In this document: positions 35,226-43,523 of the stretch, one piece after another
Position numbering within the stretch: the stretch's first letter is position 1
Layout: every line of letters begins with the position of its first letter
NCBI GenBank assembly: GCA_036556425.1
Contig: DATBJJ010000183.1
Location: 20,072-84,071, forward strand
Direction of reading: 5' to 3'
Source of the DNA: DATBJJ01 sp036556425
GTDB taxonomy: Bacteria; Acidobacteriota; Vicinamibacteria; Vicinamibacterales; 2-12-FULL-66-21
DNA length: 64,000 nt
Translations under genes and position numbers: made by a program
The notes under the pieces: generated by a model
What the model was told of the DNA's origin: nothing
The model's input: only the letters and a program-made list of their open reading frames with translations
The model's database searches: none

Positions 35226-35965
35226 ACGCGGATCGCACGGATGACGCGGATTCCGCGGATCAGAGCGATCGGCGCGATCCGCAGGATCCGCGCAATCCGC
35301 GTCCCCGGTTCGAGGATCGGGACGACTACGGCAACTACGAGGCGAACTTGCGCTTCTTGCGCGAGGCCGGCCTGCGCGCGGGGAACGGCGCCGTTCTCGA
35401 GATCGGCAGCGGCAAGGGCCGCATGCTTCAACTCCTTCTGCGCGAGGGACACGACGCGCAGGGCGTCGAGATCAACGACGCGATGATTCAGGAGAGCCGG
35501 CGGCTCCACGGCGATCTTCCCATTCGAAAAGTCGATGGCCCGGCGCTTCCGTTCGGCGATCGCGCGTTCTCGACCGTGATCAGCCTCGACGTGTTCGAGC
35601 ACATTCCGGACACCGATGCGCATCTGCGCGAGGTCACGCGCGTCCTGAAGCCTGGCGGCGCGTATCTGCTCCAGACGCCGAACAAGTGGACGAACGTCGT
35701 GTTCGAGACGATCCGGTGGAGGAGCTTCACGGCGTTTCGCGCGGATCACTGCTCGCTCCACAGCTTCCGCGAGATCAAGCAGCGCTTCGCGAAGCACGGC
35801 TTCGACGTCGAGTTCTTCGACATACCGGTCGTGACCGACTTCTTCAAATGGAAAGTGCGCCGGTATCTGGGAACGCCGGGCCTCGCGCTGCTGCGCGTGC
35901 TGAATCCCGACACGTTTCCGCTCGCCTTGCGCACGAACTTCTACGTCAAGGCCCGCCTTCGATGA
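35216..35965 (+). CDS. SAM-dependent methyltransferase with repeat-derived N-terminus
   Basis: 249 aa class I methyltransferase: SAM-binding motif LEIGSGKGRML (about 61-71), GVEIND near 83, SLDVFEHIPD and LKPGGAYLLQTPN downstream. Residues 4-30 (rich in Asp, Arg and Pro: ADRTDDADSADQSDRRDPQ) are encoded by a 79-bp foldback repeat element (35225-35303), and no other canonical start lies between that element and the enzymatic core. The ATG at 35216 precedes the previous gene's stop by 10 bp. Probably methylates a glycan or lipid precursor; substrate unknown. Confidence 0.88.
   Translation: MEIDADRTDDADSADQSDRRDPQDPRNPRPRFEDRDDYGNYEANLRFLREAGLRAGNGAVLEIGSGKGRMLQLLLREGHDAQGVEINDAMIQESRRLHGDLPIRKVDGPALPFGDRAFSTVISLDVFEHIPDTDAHLREVTRVLKPGGAYLLQTPNKWTNVVFETIRWRSFTAFRADHCSLHSFREIKQRFAKHGFDVEFFDIPVVTDFFKWKVRRYLGTPGLALLRVLNPDTFPLALRTNFYVKARLR
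35225..35303. repeat. GCGGATC foldback element inside a coding sequence
   Basis: Starts GACGCGGAT and ends ATCCGCGTC, a perfect 9-bp terminal inverted repeat. The left half contains GCGGATC/CGGATG-type units, the right half the complementary GATCCGC units. Homologous to the element at 47477-47550. Here it is read through as codons 4-30 of the methyltransferase. Confidence 0.85.
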
Positions 35966-36753
35966 CCGCGCCGCGCGCGCCGAGCCCGGCCGGCCCCGAT
36001 CTGACCCGGCAGGTCCGCGCGTACTGGAACACGCGCATTCACGACCTCGAGATGACGGCGAAGCCGGTCGGCTCGCGCGAGTTTTTCGAGGATCTCGACG
36101 ATTACCGGTTCGACAAACTGTCGTACTTGCCGCGCGTCGTCGATTTCGGCGGGTTCCGTGGGAAACGGCTCGTCGAAGTGGGATGCGGTATCGGGACCGA
36201 TCTCGTACGGTTCGCGAAGGGCGGCGCGCGCGTGGCGGGCGTCGATCTCTCCGAGACGGCGATCGGCCTCGCGCGGCGGAACTTCGAATCGCAGGGGCTG
36301 AAGGCCTTGCTCGTCGTCGGCGATGGCGGGATGCTGCCGTTCGCCGACGGCAGTCAGGACGTCGTCTACGCCCACGGCGTGCTGCAGTACGCGCCGGATC
36401 CGCGGCGGATCGTCGAAGAGGCGCTGCGCGTGCTCGCGCCCGGCGGGACCGCGATTTTCATGGTCTACAACCGCGTCTCGTGGCTCCACGCGTTGTCGAA
36501 GTTGATGAAAGTCGAGCTCGAGCACGAGGACGCCCCCGTGCTTCGCCTCTATTCGATCGGGGAGTTTCGCGATCTCCTTCGCGGCTTCTCGGAGACCACA
36601 ATCATTCCGGAGCGATTTCCCGTGAAGTCGCGGCTGCACAGGGGATGGAAGGCCGTCGCCTACAACAGCCTGTTCGTGGGTGCGTTCAATGCCATCCCGC
36701 GCCCGCTCGTGCGCCCGCTCGGATGGCACTTGATGGGGTTTTGCGAGAAATGA
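35962..36753 (+). CDS. SAM-dependent methyltransferase
   Basis: 263 aa class I methyltransferase. Motif I VEVGCGIGTDLVRFAKGG (about 72-89), GVDLSE near 94, post-I DGSQDVVYAHGVLQYAPDP and LAPGGTAIFMVYN. The N-terminal segment YWNTRIHDLEMT is shared with methyltransferases of polysaccharide and ubiquinone-like families. Basic C-terminus with a hydrophobic stretch (NSLFVGAFNAIPRPLV) suggests membrane association. The ATG overlaps the preceding stop (ATGA). Last gene of the 30.5-36.8 kb operon; convergent with the radical SAM gene. Confidence 0.9.
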   Translation: MTAPRAPSPAGPDLTRQVRAYWNTRIHDLEMTAKPVGSREFFEDLDDYRFDKLSYLPRVVDFGGFRGKRLVEVGCGIGTDLVRFAKGGARVAGVDLSETAIGLARRNFESQGLKALLVVGDGGMLPFADGSQDVVYAHGVLQYAPDPRRIVEEALRVLAPGGTAIFMVYNRVSWLHALSKLMKVELEHEDAPVLRLYSIGEFRDLLRGFSETTIIPERFPVKSRLHRGWKAVAYNSLFVGAFNAIPRPLVRPLGWHLMGFCEK

Positions 36754-36760
36754 CCTCGGG

Positions 36761-36781
36761 GCCGGGATCCGGGATCCGGGA
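36761..36781. repeat. short CGGGATC array between convergent genes
   Basis: Three CCGGGAT heptamers immediately before the radical SAM stop codon. Same unit as the array at 23264-23371, but only one arm is present. Confidence 0.8.
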
Positions 36782-36784
36782 ACG

Positions 36785-37924
36785 CTAGAGATTAGCGACT
36801 GATTTCTGAAACCGTCGCTTCTCGGCCGCGGCGCGCACGAGGAACTTCGCGTACGGCGCCACTTGCTTGATCGCGGCGACGTTCATCTGGCAGGGACTCA
36901 AGCAGCTCGGGCACTTCTCGTCGCGGATGAAATCGCGATGCGCCTGGCCCGCGGCGGAGAAGTAGAGCTCCTCGGGATCGGTGTCCTTGACGTTTCCGAT
37001 GACCTCGCTGTTCTCGCAGAAGAACAGGCCGCCGTCGGGGTTCAACATGATCCCCTGCGTCTGGAACGGGCAGGGCGCGAGCCGGTGGTATCCGTTCGCG
37101 ATCATGTCGGCGTAGTGCATGTAGACGTAGTTCTGCCCGTCCAGCATCGAGTCCTTGCGCACGCGATCGAGGAAGAACTGGCGCATGCGCTCTTCTTCCT
37201 CGCCGTGCGGCGCGATGTTCGCCGCGAGATCCGTGTTCCCCAGCATCGGCTCGGTGAAGCGCACCATGTTGAACACGATGTCGAGGTTCTCGCTCCTCGC
37301 CCACGCCAGGATGTTCTCCGCATCGTCCAGGTTCGTGTGGAAGATCGTCGTGGAGATCCCGAAGTTGAACCGATACTTCTTCTGAAGCTCCTTCATCGCG
37401 CGGATCGTCTCGTTCGCCTTCTCGAACCCGCGCTTCACGTCGCGCACCTTGTTGTGCATCTCGCCGACGCCGTCGATGGAGACGCGCGTGCTGAAGATGA
37501 CGTTGCGCTCGTGGCACAGCTCGACGATCTTGGTGAGCATCGGAATGCCGCGGTGCGGCGTGAGGCCGGTCGTGTTGAGGCCGAACTTGCGCAGCTTCGG
37601 CAGCCGGTCGAGCATCACGCGGGCGATATCGACGAGGTCGTTGCGCGTGGTCGGCTCGCCGCCGGAGACGTTCGCGTTCTCGATGTTCTTCCAGAGCCCC
37701 GACTGGAACGCCTTGTCGATCTCGGCGAGCGTCATGTCGCTCTTGCGATCGCCGCGCTTCCAGTTCCAACACATCTCGCACCGCGCGTCGCAGACGAACG
37801 TGCAGTGGAAAATGACCACGGTCGGATGAATGGGACGATGCCGGGCGACGTAGCTGTTGACGATGTCGCGTGGCGCGCTGACCGCCGCTTTGGCGAGATA
37901 CTTCAGCGCGTAAACTTGTGCCAT
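36785..37924 (-). CDS. radical SAM protein with SPASM-like C-terminus
   Basis: 379 aa. The CxxxCxxC cluster is Cys45, Cys49, Cys52 (CDARCEMC), followed by NVSGGEPTTRNDL and STRVSIDGVGE typical of the radical SAM barrel. C-terminal cysteines in LAPCPFQ, FFCENSE and CPSCLSPCQMN suggest one or two auxiliary Fe-S clusters (SPASM/Twitch-like). Related enzymes modify peptides, cofactors or sugars; no precursor peptide gene was seen nearby. A clear promoter (TTTACT-18-TAAAAT) ends about 9 nt before the ATG and no Shine-Dalgarno is visible, so translation is probably leaderless. Stands alone as a minus-strand unit between two glycan operons. Confidence 0.92.
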   Translation of the reverse strand: MAQVYALKYLAKAAVSAPRDIVNSYVARHRPIHPTVVIFHCTFVCDARCEMCWNWKRGDRKSDMTLAEIDKAFQSGLWKNIENANVSGGEPTTRNDLVDIARVMLDRLPKLRKFGLNTTGLTPHRGIPMLTKIVELCHERNVIFSTRVSIDGVGEMHNKVRDVKRGFEKANETIRAMKELQKKYRFNFGISTTIFHTNLDDAENILAWARSENLDIVFNMVRFTEPMLGNTDLAANIAPHGEEEERMRQFFLDRVRKDSMLDGQNYVYMHYADMIANGYHRLAPCPFQTQGIMLNPDGGLFFCENSEVIGNVKDTDPEELYFSAAGQAHRDFIRDEKCPSCLSPCQMNVAAIKQVAPYAKFLVRAAAEKRRFQKSVANL

Positions 37925-37933
37925 AAATACTTG

Positions 37934-37963
37934 ATTTTACGTCTGTTCCGGCTCGGAAGTAAA
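37934..37963 (-). promoter_or_regulatory. sigma-70 promoter of the radical SAM gene
   Basis: On the minus strand TTTACT (37963-37958), an 18-bp spacer and TAAAAT (37939-37934). The predicted start of transcription is within about 3 nt of the start codon. Confidence 0.6.
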
Positions 37964-37976
37964 GCTCGGAGGAGAT

Positions 37977-39605
37977 CTACGGTCGGTCGTTCGCTTCAAC
38001 CTCAGCAGGGCCAGCGGTCTCATCGCGCGCTCGCGCGTCGGCGGCGAGCAGGCCAAGAAGGAGGAACCCGTAGCACCACGCGATGTACGTGCCGGTCGGA
38101 TGGATCTTGAGCAGCGACGCCGCGGCGGCGACAGCGCCGGTGGTGAGCGCAAGCGTTCGATCGGCGCCGCGCCGCGCGATGAACGCCGATGCCGCGATCA
38201 GCGCGAAGAACACGAGATACGCGGGGCTCGCGAGGGTGGACGCGCCAACGAGCGGCGCGATCATCCAGCCGCGGATTCCGCCGTGCTGCGCCCAGAACCC
38301 GAACGGGCTCGATCCGTAGCCGCTCGGATCGGTGTGATGGCCGAGCGTGTCGCCCAGGATCGTCGCAAGACGTGATTTCCCTTCGGCGGGCCGCGACGCG
38401 ATCCAGGTCGCGCCGGCAATCAACAGCCCCGCGATCGCGAACCCTGCGACGAACCGCCGCAGGCCGTTCCAGTTCTTCCACCAGTGCGCCGCCCACACGG
38501 GAAACATGAAGGCGGGGTAGAAGCCGGCGCCGGCGCCCGTCGCGAGCAGCGCCCCGGCCCACGCCGGCGACGGCGCGAGCGCGTACGCCGCGAGCGTGAT
38601 TGCCGCGGGCGCGATGTGCGACACGAACGTCATGCCGCCGATGAAGAACTCGGTGCCGCCGACGCCGAGGATGTACGGGCTCGCGCAGTACAACGCGGCA
38701 ATCGCCCACCCGACGTCGCGCCGCCCGCTCACGCGCGTCGCCCCAGCGACGAGCGCGACGACCGCCACGAGCTGAAAGAAGATCGTGCAGAGCCGCGTCG
38801 CGAGCGCGGGCGGCAGATAATACGGCGCTTCGGGTGTCAGCGCCGGCTTCGCCGGCGACCGTTCGTTGACGCCGCGAGGCGCGACGAGAACCTGAAACGG
38901 CACGTGTGCCGCGTATAACACCGGGCCGTAAGCGGCCGCAGGCGTTCCCGTCAAGAGCGGATCGCCATACGGCAGCCGGCCCCGCTCGCGCAACCGCTGC
39001 GCTCCGAGATTCACGAAATACCCGGCATCGTCCGGCGCGCGCACGAGCGCGCTCGTGGCGTTGCAGGCGAGCAGCACGGCGGTGAGCGTCGCCAGCGCGC
39101 TCACGGGAAGATTCGGTTGCCAGGACCACGGCGTCGGTTTCCAGCTTCGCCACAGCGCCCGAACGATCCACGCGCACGTGACGGCGAATACGAGCGCGAA
39201 CACCGCGTCGAGCACCGCTCGATACAGCGGGCGCTGAATCACCGGGATGAACTCCAGCACGTCGAAGAAGAGCACGCCTGGCGCAAGGAGGAGCGCGAGA
39301 TCGAGATTGTGCGGGTTCCGAGGACGATTGAAGTCGACGGCGATCGCAAGCGCGAGAATCAGCGCGATCCACAGGACGCCGGCCTGATCGGGCACGACTC
39401 TGCGAAGGAACTGCTGGCCGCGCGAGGTCAGCAGCGTATCGCGCATTTCGGACGCCGCGGCGCCGAACGGCGCACTATCAGGGACGGCGCTGATCACCGG
39501 CGAGTAGACTTCGAGCAAGGCCTCGGGCGGCTCGCTGCGATTGCCATAGCCAAGCCACACGAGGACGATCACCAGCCCGACGATCCCCGCGATGAGCCTT
39601 CGCAT
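37977..39605 (-). CDS. polytopic membrane protein, glycosyltransferase-like (GT-C type)
   Basis: 542 aa, about 12 TM helices. ATG 39605 shares one base with the previous stop (TAATG). A conserved-looking DDAGYFVNLGAQRL segment in the first periplasmic loop after several helices resembles the Asp-containing loop of lipid-linked sugar glycosyltransferases, but family assignment is weak. Contains a periplasmic proline-rich loop. Last gene of the minus-strand operon 42316-37977; probably acts on a polyprenyl-linked substrate. Confidence 0.75.
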   Translation of the reverse strand: MRRLIAGIVGLVIVLVWLGYGNRSEPPEALLEVYSPVISAVPDSAPFGAAASEMRDTLLTSRGQQFLRRVVPDQAGVLWIALILALAIAVDFNRPRNPHNLDLALLLAPGVLFFDVLEFIPVIQRPLYRAVLDAVFALVFAVTCAWIVRALWRSWKPTPWSWQPNLPVSALATLTAVLLACNATSALVRAPDDAGYFVNLGAQRLRERGRLPYGDPLLTGTPAAAYGPVLYAAHVPFQVLVAPRGVNERSPAKPALTPEAPYYLPPALATRLCTIFFQLVAVVALVAGATRVSGRRDVGWAIAALYCASPYILGVGGTEFFIGGMTFVSHIAPAAITLAAYALAPSPAWAGALLATGAGAGFYPAFMFPVWAAHWWKNWNGLRRFVAGFAIAGLLIAGATWIASRPAEGKSRLATILGDTLGHHTDPSGYGSSPFGFWAQHGGIRGWMIAPLVGASTLASPAYLVFFALIAASAFIARRGADRTLALTTGAVAAAASLLKIHPTGTYIAWCYGFLLLGLLAADARARDETAGPAEVEANDRP

Positions 39606-40642
39606 TACGACATCCACTTGAGCAGGCGGATCACGCCCATCTTGGCGGGGCGCTTGTGCGCGGAGACGTCCGTGCGCGCCTCGATCTCGCGGCGATGCTC
39701 GCGGTAGTACTGGAACGCGCGTGACAGCATGTCGGCGTTCGTCAGCGTCGGCGTCCATCCGAGCTCCGTCCTCGCGCGGCGCGTGTCGAACTCGAAGCTC
39801 TCGGCAATCATTCGATACTGGTACGGACCGAGCGGAGAGAACCCCGTCACGTGCGCGAGGCGCATGAGCTGAAGCGTCGGCGTGCGCGGAAGCGACGCGA
39901 TGCGCGCGCCGGTTCGCGCGCGATCGATCACGGACTGATAGACCTCGCGCAGCGATTGGACGTGATCGCTGCCGACGTTGAAGATGCCGGTGCGGCCGGG
40001 CGCCGCCGCGCGCATACAGGCGTCCGCGAGATCCGGCGCGTAGACGAACTGATAGCGATTGTTGCCGCCGCCGACCACCCAGACGCGCCGGCCTTCGTCG
40101 ATGAACTCGAACAGGATCGAGAGCAGGCCGAGGCGGCCCTCGTCGATGATCGTCGGCGTGCGAATGATCGCGACCTCGAGCTTTTCCGCGTAGCTCAGGA
40201 GGATCTTTTCTCCCTCCCATTTCGATTGCCCGTAGATCTCTCGCGGATGCGGCACGTCGTCTTCCGTCACCGGCCGGTTGAACGGATCGGCCCAGAGACA
40301 GTTCGAGGACGTGAACACGACTTTTGGAACGCGGTATTCTGCGGCGAGCTCGGCGACTCTGCGCGTGCCGTCGACGTTCGACGACCAGAGGAACTCGCGG
40401 TCCTTCGCGTCGTGCGCGAGGATCGCGGCGCAGTGGAAGATACAGTCGAACCGGTGCCGCGCGAAGAGCGCCTCCATCGCCTGGCGATCGCGGATGTCGC
40501 CGCGAACCGTCGTGAGATTGGGATGCCGGCGCCCATCCGCTTCGAGATCGATGCTGACGCAGTTATAGCCCGCGTCGAGCAGACGCGCCTTGAGAATGTC
40601 GCCGAAGAACCCGGCGCCGCCGGTGACCAACGCGGAGATCAT
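39605..40642 (-). CDS. NAD-dependent epimerase/dehydratase
   Basis: 345 aa extended short-chain dehydrogenase. Rossmann motif TGGAGFFG at 8-15, conserved DIRDR and HCAA, catalytic TSSN and YGQSKWEGE (Tyr-x3-Lys). Typical members epimerise or dehydrate nucleotide sugars; the exact sugar is not predictable. Translationally linked to the membrane protein that follows and 10 bp after the flippase-like gene. Part of the 42.3-38.0 kb minus-strand operon. Confidence 0.92.
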   Translation of the reverse strand: MISALVTGGAGFFGDILKARLLDAGYNCVSIDLEADGRRHPNLTTVRGDIRDRQAMEALFARHRFDCIFHCAAILAHDAKDREFLWSSNVDGTRRVAELAAEYRVPKVVFTSSNCLWADPFNRPVTEDDVPHPREIYGQSKWEGEKILLSYAEKLEVAIIRTPTIIDEGRLGLLSILFEFIDEGRRVWVVGGGNNRYQFVYAPDLADACMRAAAPGRTGIFNVGSDHVQSLREVYQSVIDRARTGARIASLPRTPTLQLMRLAHVTGFSPLGPYQYRMIAESFEFDTRRARTELGWTPTLTNADMLSRAFQYYREHRREIEARTDVSAHKRPAKMGVIRLLKWMS

Positions 40643-40652
40643 CGCGCGGACC

Positions 40653-41597
40653 TCATTGTACCGCCGGGCCGGATCGCTGCCGCAGATAGAGCCACGCGCC
40701 TGGAAGATTGGCGATGATGCCCGTCAGGACGATCAGCGTCGACAAGGCGAGGGCGTCGTGGGCCGGCACGCCGCGCGGCGCGAGCAGCCAGACGATGATC
40801 GCTTGCGGCGCGCCGAAGCCGCTGATCGAGATGGGCAGAAGCAGCGCGACGAGTCCAATCGGCATGAAGAACAGATAGTAGGAGAACGGAACGTCGATGC
40901 CGATCCCGCGGCCGAGGAGCCACGCCTGAAGGATGCGCAACACCTGCACGGCAATGGACAGCAGGAACACCGATGCGAGCGCGGGCCGGTGGCCGCGATA
41001 CTGCGACAGCGCGTCGGCGAGGCGCAGGACCCGCGTGCCGCCGCGCGTTTGCTGCCACGCGTCGGGCAGCGCCGCGCGCAGCCACCGATCCGCCCAGAGG
41101 AAACCTGCCGCGCCGGTCACGACCGCCGCTACCAAGACGATCGCATTGACCAGATGTCCCGCTTCGCTCCCGGCCGCGACGACGCCGACGACCGCCATCA
41201 CGAGGATGGAGAGGAGTCCCAGCAAGCGATCGATCGCGACGGAGGCAACTGCCTCGGTGCCGCGAGCCGTTCTCAACGACAGCGTCAACGCGCGCGCCGC
41301 GTCGGCGCCCACGCCCGCCGGAAGGAACGCGCCGATGAACGAGCTGACGAGATAAATCCACGCTGCGGCGCCGCCCGCGATCGGCACGCCGCTCGCGCGA
41401 AGCAACAGAATCCAGCGCCAAATCATCACCGCGCGATCGAGCGCCACGAGCGCGAGCACGGCCGCCGCGAATGCGGGCCGCAGCCGGAAGATCGCCTCGA
41501 CCGTCGCGCCGACGTCGACGCGCGCCGCCAGGACGGCAAGGATGCCGGCCGTGAGCAGCGCTCGGACCCAGAGCGAACCGGCGAGCCTGCCGATCAC
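40653..41597 (-). CDS. flippase-like membrane protein (LPG synthase TM region, UPF0104)
   Basis: 314 aa, 8-9 TM helices. Characteristic family patterns SSFIGAFLPAGVGADAARAL (a divergent form of the NxxLPxxxGxDxxR motif), AIDRLLGLLSIL, and the C-terminal PISISGFGAPQAI segment. Such proteins are linked to lipid or glycolipid translocation. Start overlaps the preceding methyltransferase stop by 4 bp. Paralogue of the protein encoded at 49573-50565. Confidence 0.9.
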   Translation of the reverse strand: MIGRLAGSLWVRALLTAGILAVLAARVDVGATVEAIFRLRPAFAAAVLALVALDRAVMIWRWILLLRASGVPIAGGAAAWIYLVSSFIGAFLPAGVGADAARALTLSLRTARGTEAVASVAIDRLLGLLSILVMAVVGVVAAGSEAGHLVNAIVLVAAVVTGAAGFLWADRWLRAALPDAWQQTRGGTRVLRLADALSQYRGHRPALASVFLLSIAVQVLRILQAWLLGRGIGIDVPFSYYLFFMPIGLVALLLPISISGFGAPQAIIVWLLAPRGVPAHDALALSTLIVLTGIIANLPGAWLYLRQRSGPAVQ

Positions 41598-42316
41598 GCG
41601 CGTGGCTTGCGCACGACGAACTCGAGCGTTTCGAAAAAGTTTTTGCGGACGCGAAAAAGCAGATCCTCGGTTCCCGTATATCGCGACAACGCGTCGAGCC
41701 CCGGCACGTTCGCGAAGACCGCCGCCGCGGCGAGCAGGTCGCGCTTCACGCCGGTGGCGGCGCCGATGCTGCGGACGACGCGCTCGATCTGAAAGCCGCC
41801 GTCATAGAGCAGTTGCCGCACGCGCCGCTCCGTCGTCACGAAGTTGTGCGTGTAGTCGACGTCCCAGAAGAACGTTCGCTCCTTCAAGTAGTCGGGCACG
41901 ACGACGAAGAGGACGCCGCCCGGTCGAAGGACGCGCAGCGCTTCGGCGACGAACTCGCGCGCTTTGTCGATCCCCGACATGTGCTCGAGCACCTGGTCGG
42001 CGTACACGACGTCGCAGGTCGCATCGCCCGTGCGCATCGGCGGCGCCCAGCCCTCGATCACCTCGAGGCCGTGCCCGCGAAGCTCCTTGATCAGAATGGG
42101 ACTCGCTTCGATCGCGCGATATCGCCAGCCCGCGTCGACCGCCGCGAGCGCGAGCGAGCCCTTGCCCGGGCCGATCTCGAGCATGTCGCCGGGCGGCTGC
42201 GCGTAGCGCATGACGAGGCCGAGGCGCGAGCGCTCGGTGCGCCCGCGCCTCGCTCGGCCGAAATCGGTGACGGTCTTCTGTCGATCGGAAAAATCGCGAT
42301 AGAAGGTATCAGACAT
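41594..42316 (-). CDS. SAM-dependent methyltransferase
   Basis: 240 aa. Motif I LEIGPGKGSLALAA (about 47-60), then DVVYADQVLEHM and LRPGGVLFVVVPDYL. A C-terminal region TGTEDLLFRVRKNFFETLE is typical of glycan-associated methyltransferases. ATG 42316 is used; a TTG four codons earlier exists but lies inside a repeat array. First gene of the minus-strand operon, directly after the 42318-42421 foldback. Confidence 0.88.
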   Translation of the reverse strand: MSDTFYRDFSDRQKTVTDFGRARRGRTERSRLGLVMRYAQPPGDMLEIGPGKGSLALAAVDAGWRYRAIEASPILIKELRGHGLEVIEGWAPPMRTGDATCDVVYADQVLEHMSGIDKAREFVAEALRVLRPGGVLFVVVPDYLKERTFFWDVDYTHNFVTTERRVRQLLYDGGFQIERVVRSIGAATGVKRDLLAAAAVFANVPGLDALSRYTGTEDLLFRVRKNFFETLEFVVRKPRA

Positions 42317-42317
42317 T

Positions 42318-42421
42318 ACAAGGTGCAAGGGTGCCAGGGTGCAGGGGTGCCAGGGTGCAAGGTGCTAGGGTAGCTCTAGCACTCTGCACCTTGGCACCCC
42401 TGCACCCTGGCACCTTGGCAC
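42318..42421. repeat. GGGTGCC/GGGTGCA foldback array
   Basis: Left arm units GGGTGCC and GGGTGCA (42323-42371), a short GCTAGGGTAGCTCTAGC centre, then the inverted arm of GGCACCC/TGCACCT units to 42421, followed by TTTTT on the plus side. It can form a hairpin of more than 40 bp and fills the space between the lipoprotein stop and the methyltransferase start. Confidence 0.92.
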
Positions 42422-42426
42422 TTTTT

Positions 42427-43338
42427 CTAGAATCGTCCGCGGCTCGTCCACGCTCCGCCCGAGCCGTTGATGTTCGAGATGTGCGACCACACGCCGTTCG
42501 CCGCGGGGCCGCAGTGGCCCTGCACGACATCGAACGCCCAGATCTGCGGGCTGCCCTGATCGGGGCCGACACCGTAGTGATACGCCACGACGTCGAGCGA
42601 CGGATCGTTGCAGTTGCCGCGCTTGCAGTTGTACCCCCAGCGCGTGTCTTCGATGCGCAGCGCGTCGACCAACTTGTCGAGGAATTCCCAGCCGCCGATG
42701 TGATTCCCGCCGAATTGCTCTTCCTGGCAGGAACGCTGAACCGACAGGATGCCCGGGTTGGCCGCGATGACCTGCGCAACGATGTGCGACATATTCGGCG
42801 GCGGGATGCACCCGCGAACGACGTTGCCGAGCGAGTCGAAGCAGACCGAATTCGGATCCGGATCCGGCGTGCGCTTCTCGAACACGGTGATGAAGCGGGA
42901 CGACGACGTCCACGGACCGACCGCGTTGCCGAGGCGCGCGCGCACGCGGAAGCGATACGGCGTGTCGCGCTCGAGGTCCGTCGGGTAAGTCCACGTGGTC
43001 TGGCCGTTGCCGCCTTGCGCCATCGTCGCGCCGTTGAGCCGGGAGTTGCCATCGCTGAGCAGCTCGAACTCGTACGAGAACGTCCCACCCGCGAACTTGC
43101 CTTGCACGTTCGCGACGGTCATCACCGGCTTGCGAGTGTCGAGGCGCAGATCGTTTGTCGGCGTGATGATCCGCGGCGCGTTGACTTTCAGCGTCTCACC
43201 ATTGGGTCCCGCCTCTGTGGCAACGCCGCCGGCGTCGCTTGCCGACGGTGCATTCGGGGATTTGTTGCAAGCGGCGACGCCGATCACGGCTGCGCAGGCG
43301 AAAACGAGCGACGGAAGTGTTCTGAACATCCGGTACAT
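42427..43338 (-). CDS. secreted lipoprotein with FN3-like domain and novel C-terminal domain
   Basis: 303 aa. Lipobox VAAC at residues 21-24, so probably lipidated at Cys24. A fibronectin/Ig-like domain spans about 55-155 (TPYRFRVRARLGN). The C-terminal about 120 residues contain paired Cys and a block shared with the lipoprotein at 44353: WEFLDKLVDALRI, DTRWGYN, VAYHYGVGPDQGS, GHCGP and terminal SRGRF. That block matches no family known to me. GGGAG lies 9 nt before the ATG. A TAAAAT element at 43405-43400 on the minus strand may be its -10. No other lipid-anchored partner is adjacent. Confidence 0.85.
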   Translation of the reverse strand: MYRMFRTLPSLVFACAAVIGVAACNKSPNAPSASDAGGVATEAGPNGETLKVNAPRIITPTNDLRLDTRKPVMTVANVQGKFAGGTFSYEFELLSDGNSRLNGATMAQGGNGQTTWTYPTDLERDTPYRFRVRARLGNAVGPWTSSSRFITVFEKRTPDPDPNSVCFDSLGNVVRGCIPPPNMSHIVAQVIAANPGILSVQRSCQEEQFGGNHIGGWEFLDKLVDALRIEDTRWGYNCKRGNCNDPSLDVVAYHYGVGPDQGSPQIWAFDVVQGHCGPAANGVWSHISNINGSGGAWTSRGRF

Positions 43339-43487
43339 CAGGGTCTCCCATTAATTTGTTGCTGAAGCTGCGGTGGGTGAGCTACCGCAGAGCGTTCGTA
43401 TTTTAACCTATTCCCTCGCTCGGACCGATATGGTGTTTCGTGGAGTCCATAATCGCAATTCCCTGGTCCGGCTGCGCTTAGCGCGCG

Positions 43488-43496
43488 TGCTAGTAT
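43488..43496 (+). promoter_or_regulatory. extended -10 for the 43524 barrel gene
   Basis: TGC followed by TAGTAT (hexamer 43491-43496), predicting a start near 43503 and a leader of about 20 nt with GAGGTGAG before the ATG. No good -35. Confidence 0.4.
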
Positions 43497-43523
43497 ACGA
43501 ACCATCTTTTTTTCGAGGTGAGA

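Noticed and set aside
36785..37924. RiPP-type radical SAM system
   Set aside because: SPASM-like cysteines fit, but no precursor peptide, protease or RRE gene was found near it, so only a generic radical SAM call is justified.
42318..42426. Simple intrinsic terminator
   Set aside because: The structure is composed of repeated heptamers over more than 100 bp and the T run lies on the plus side, whereas both flanking genes are on the minus strand.
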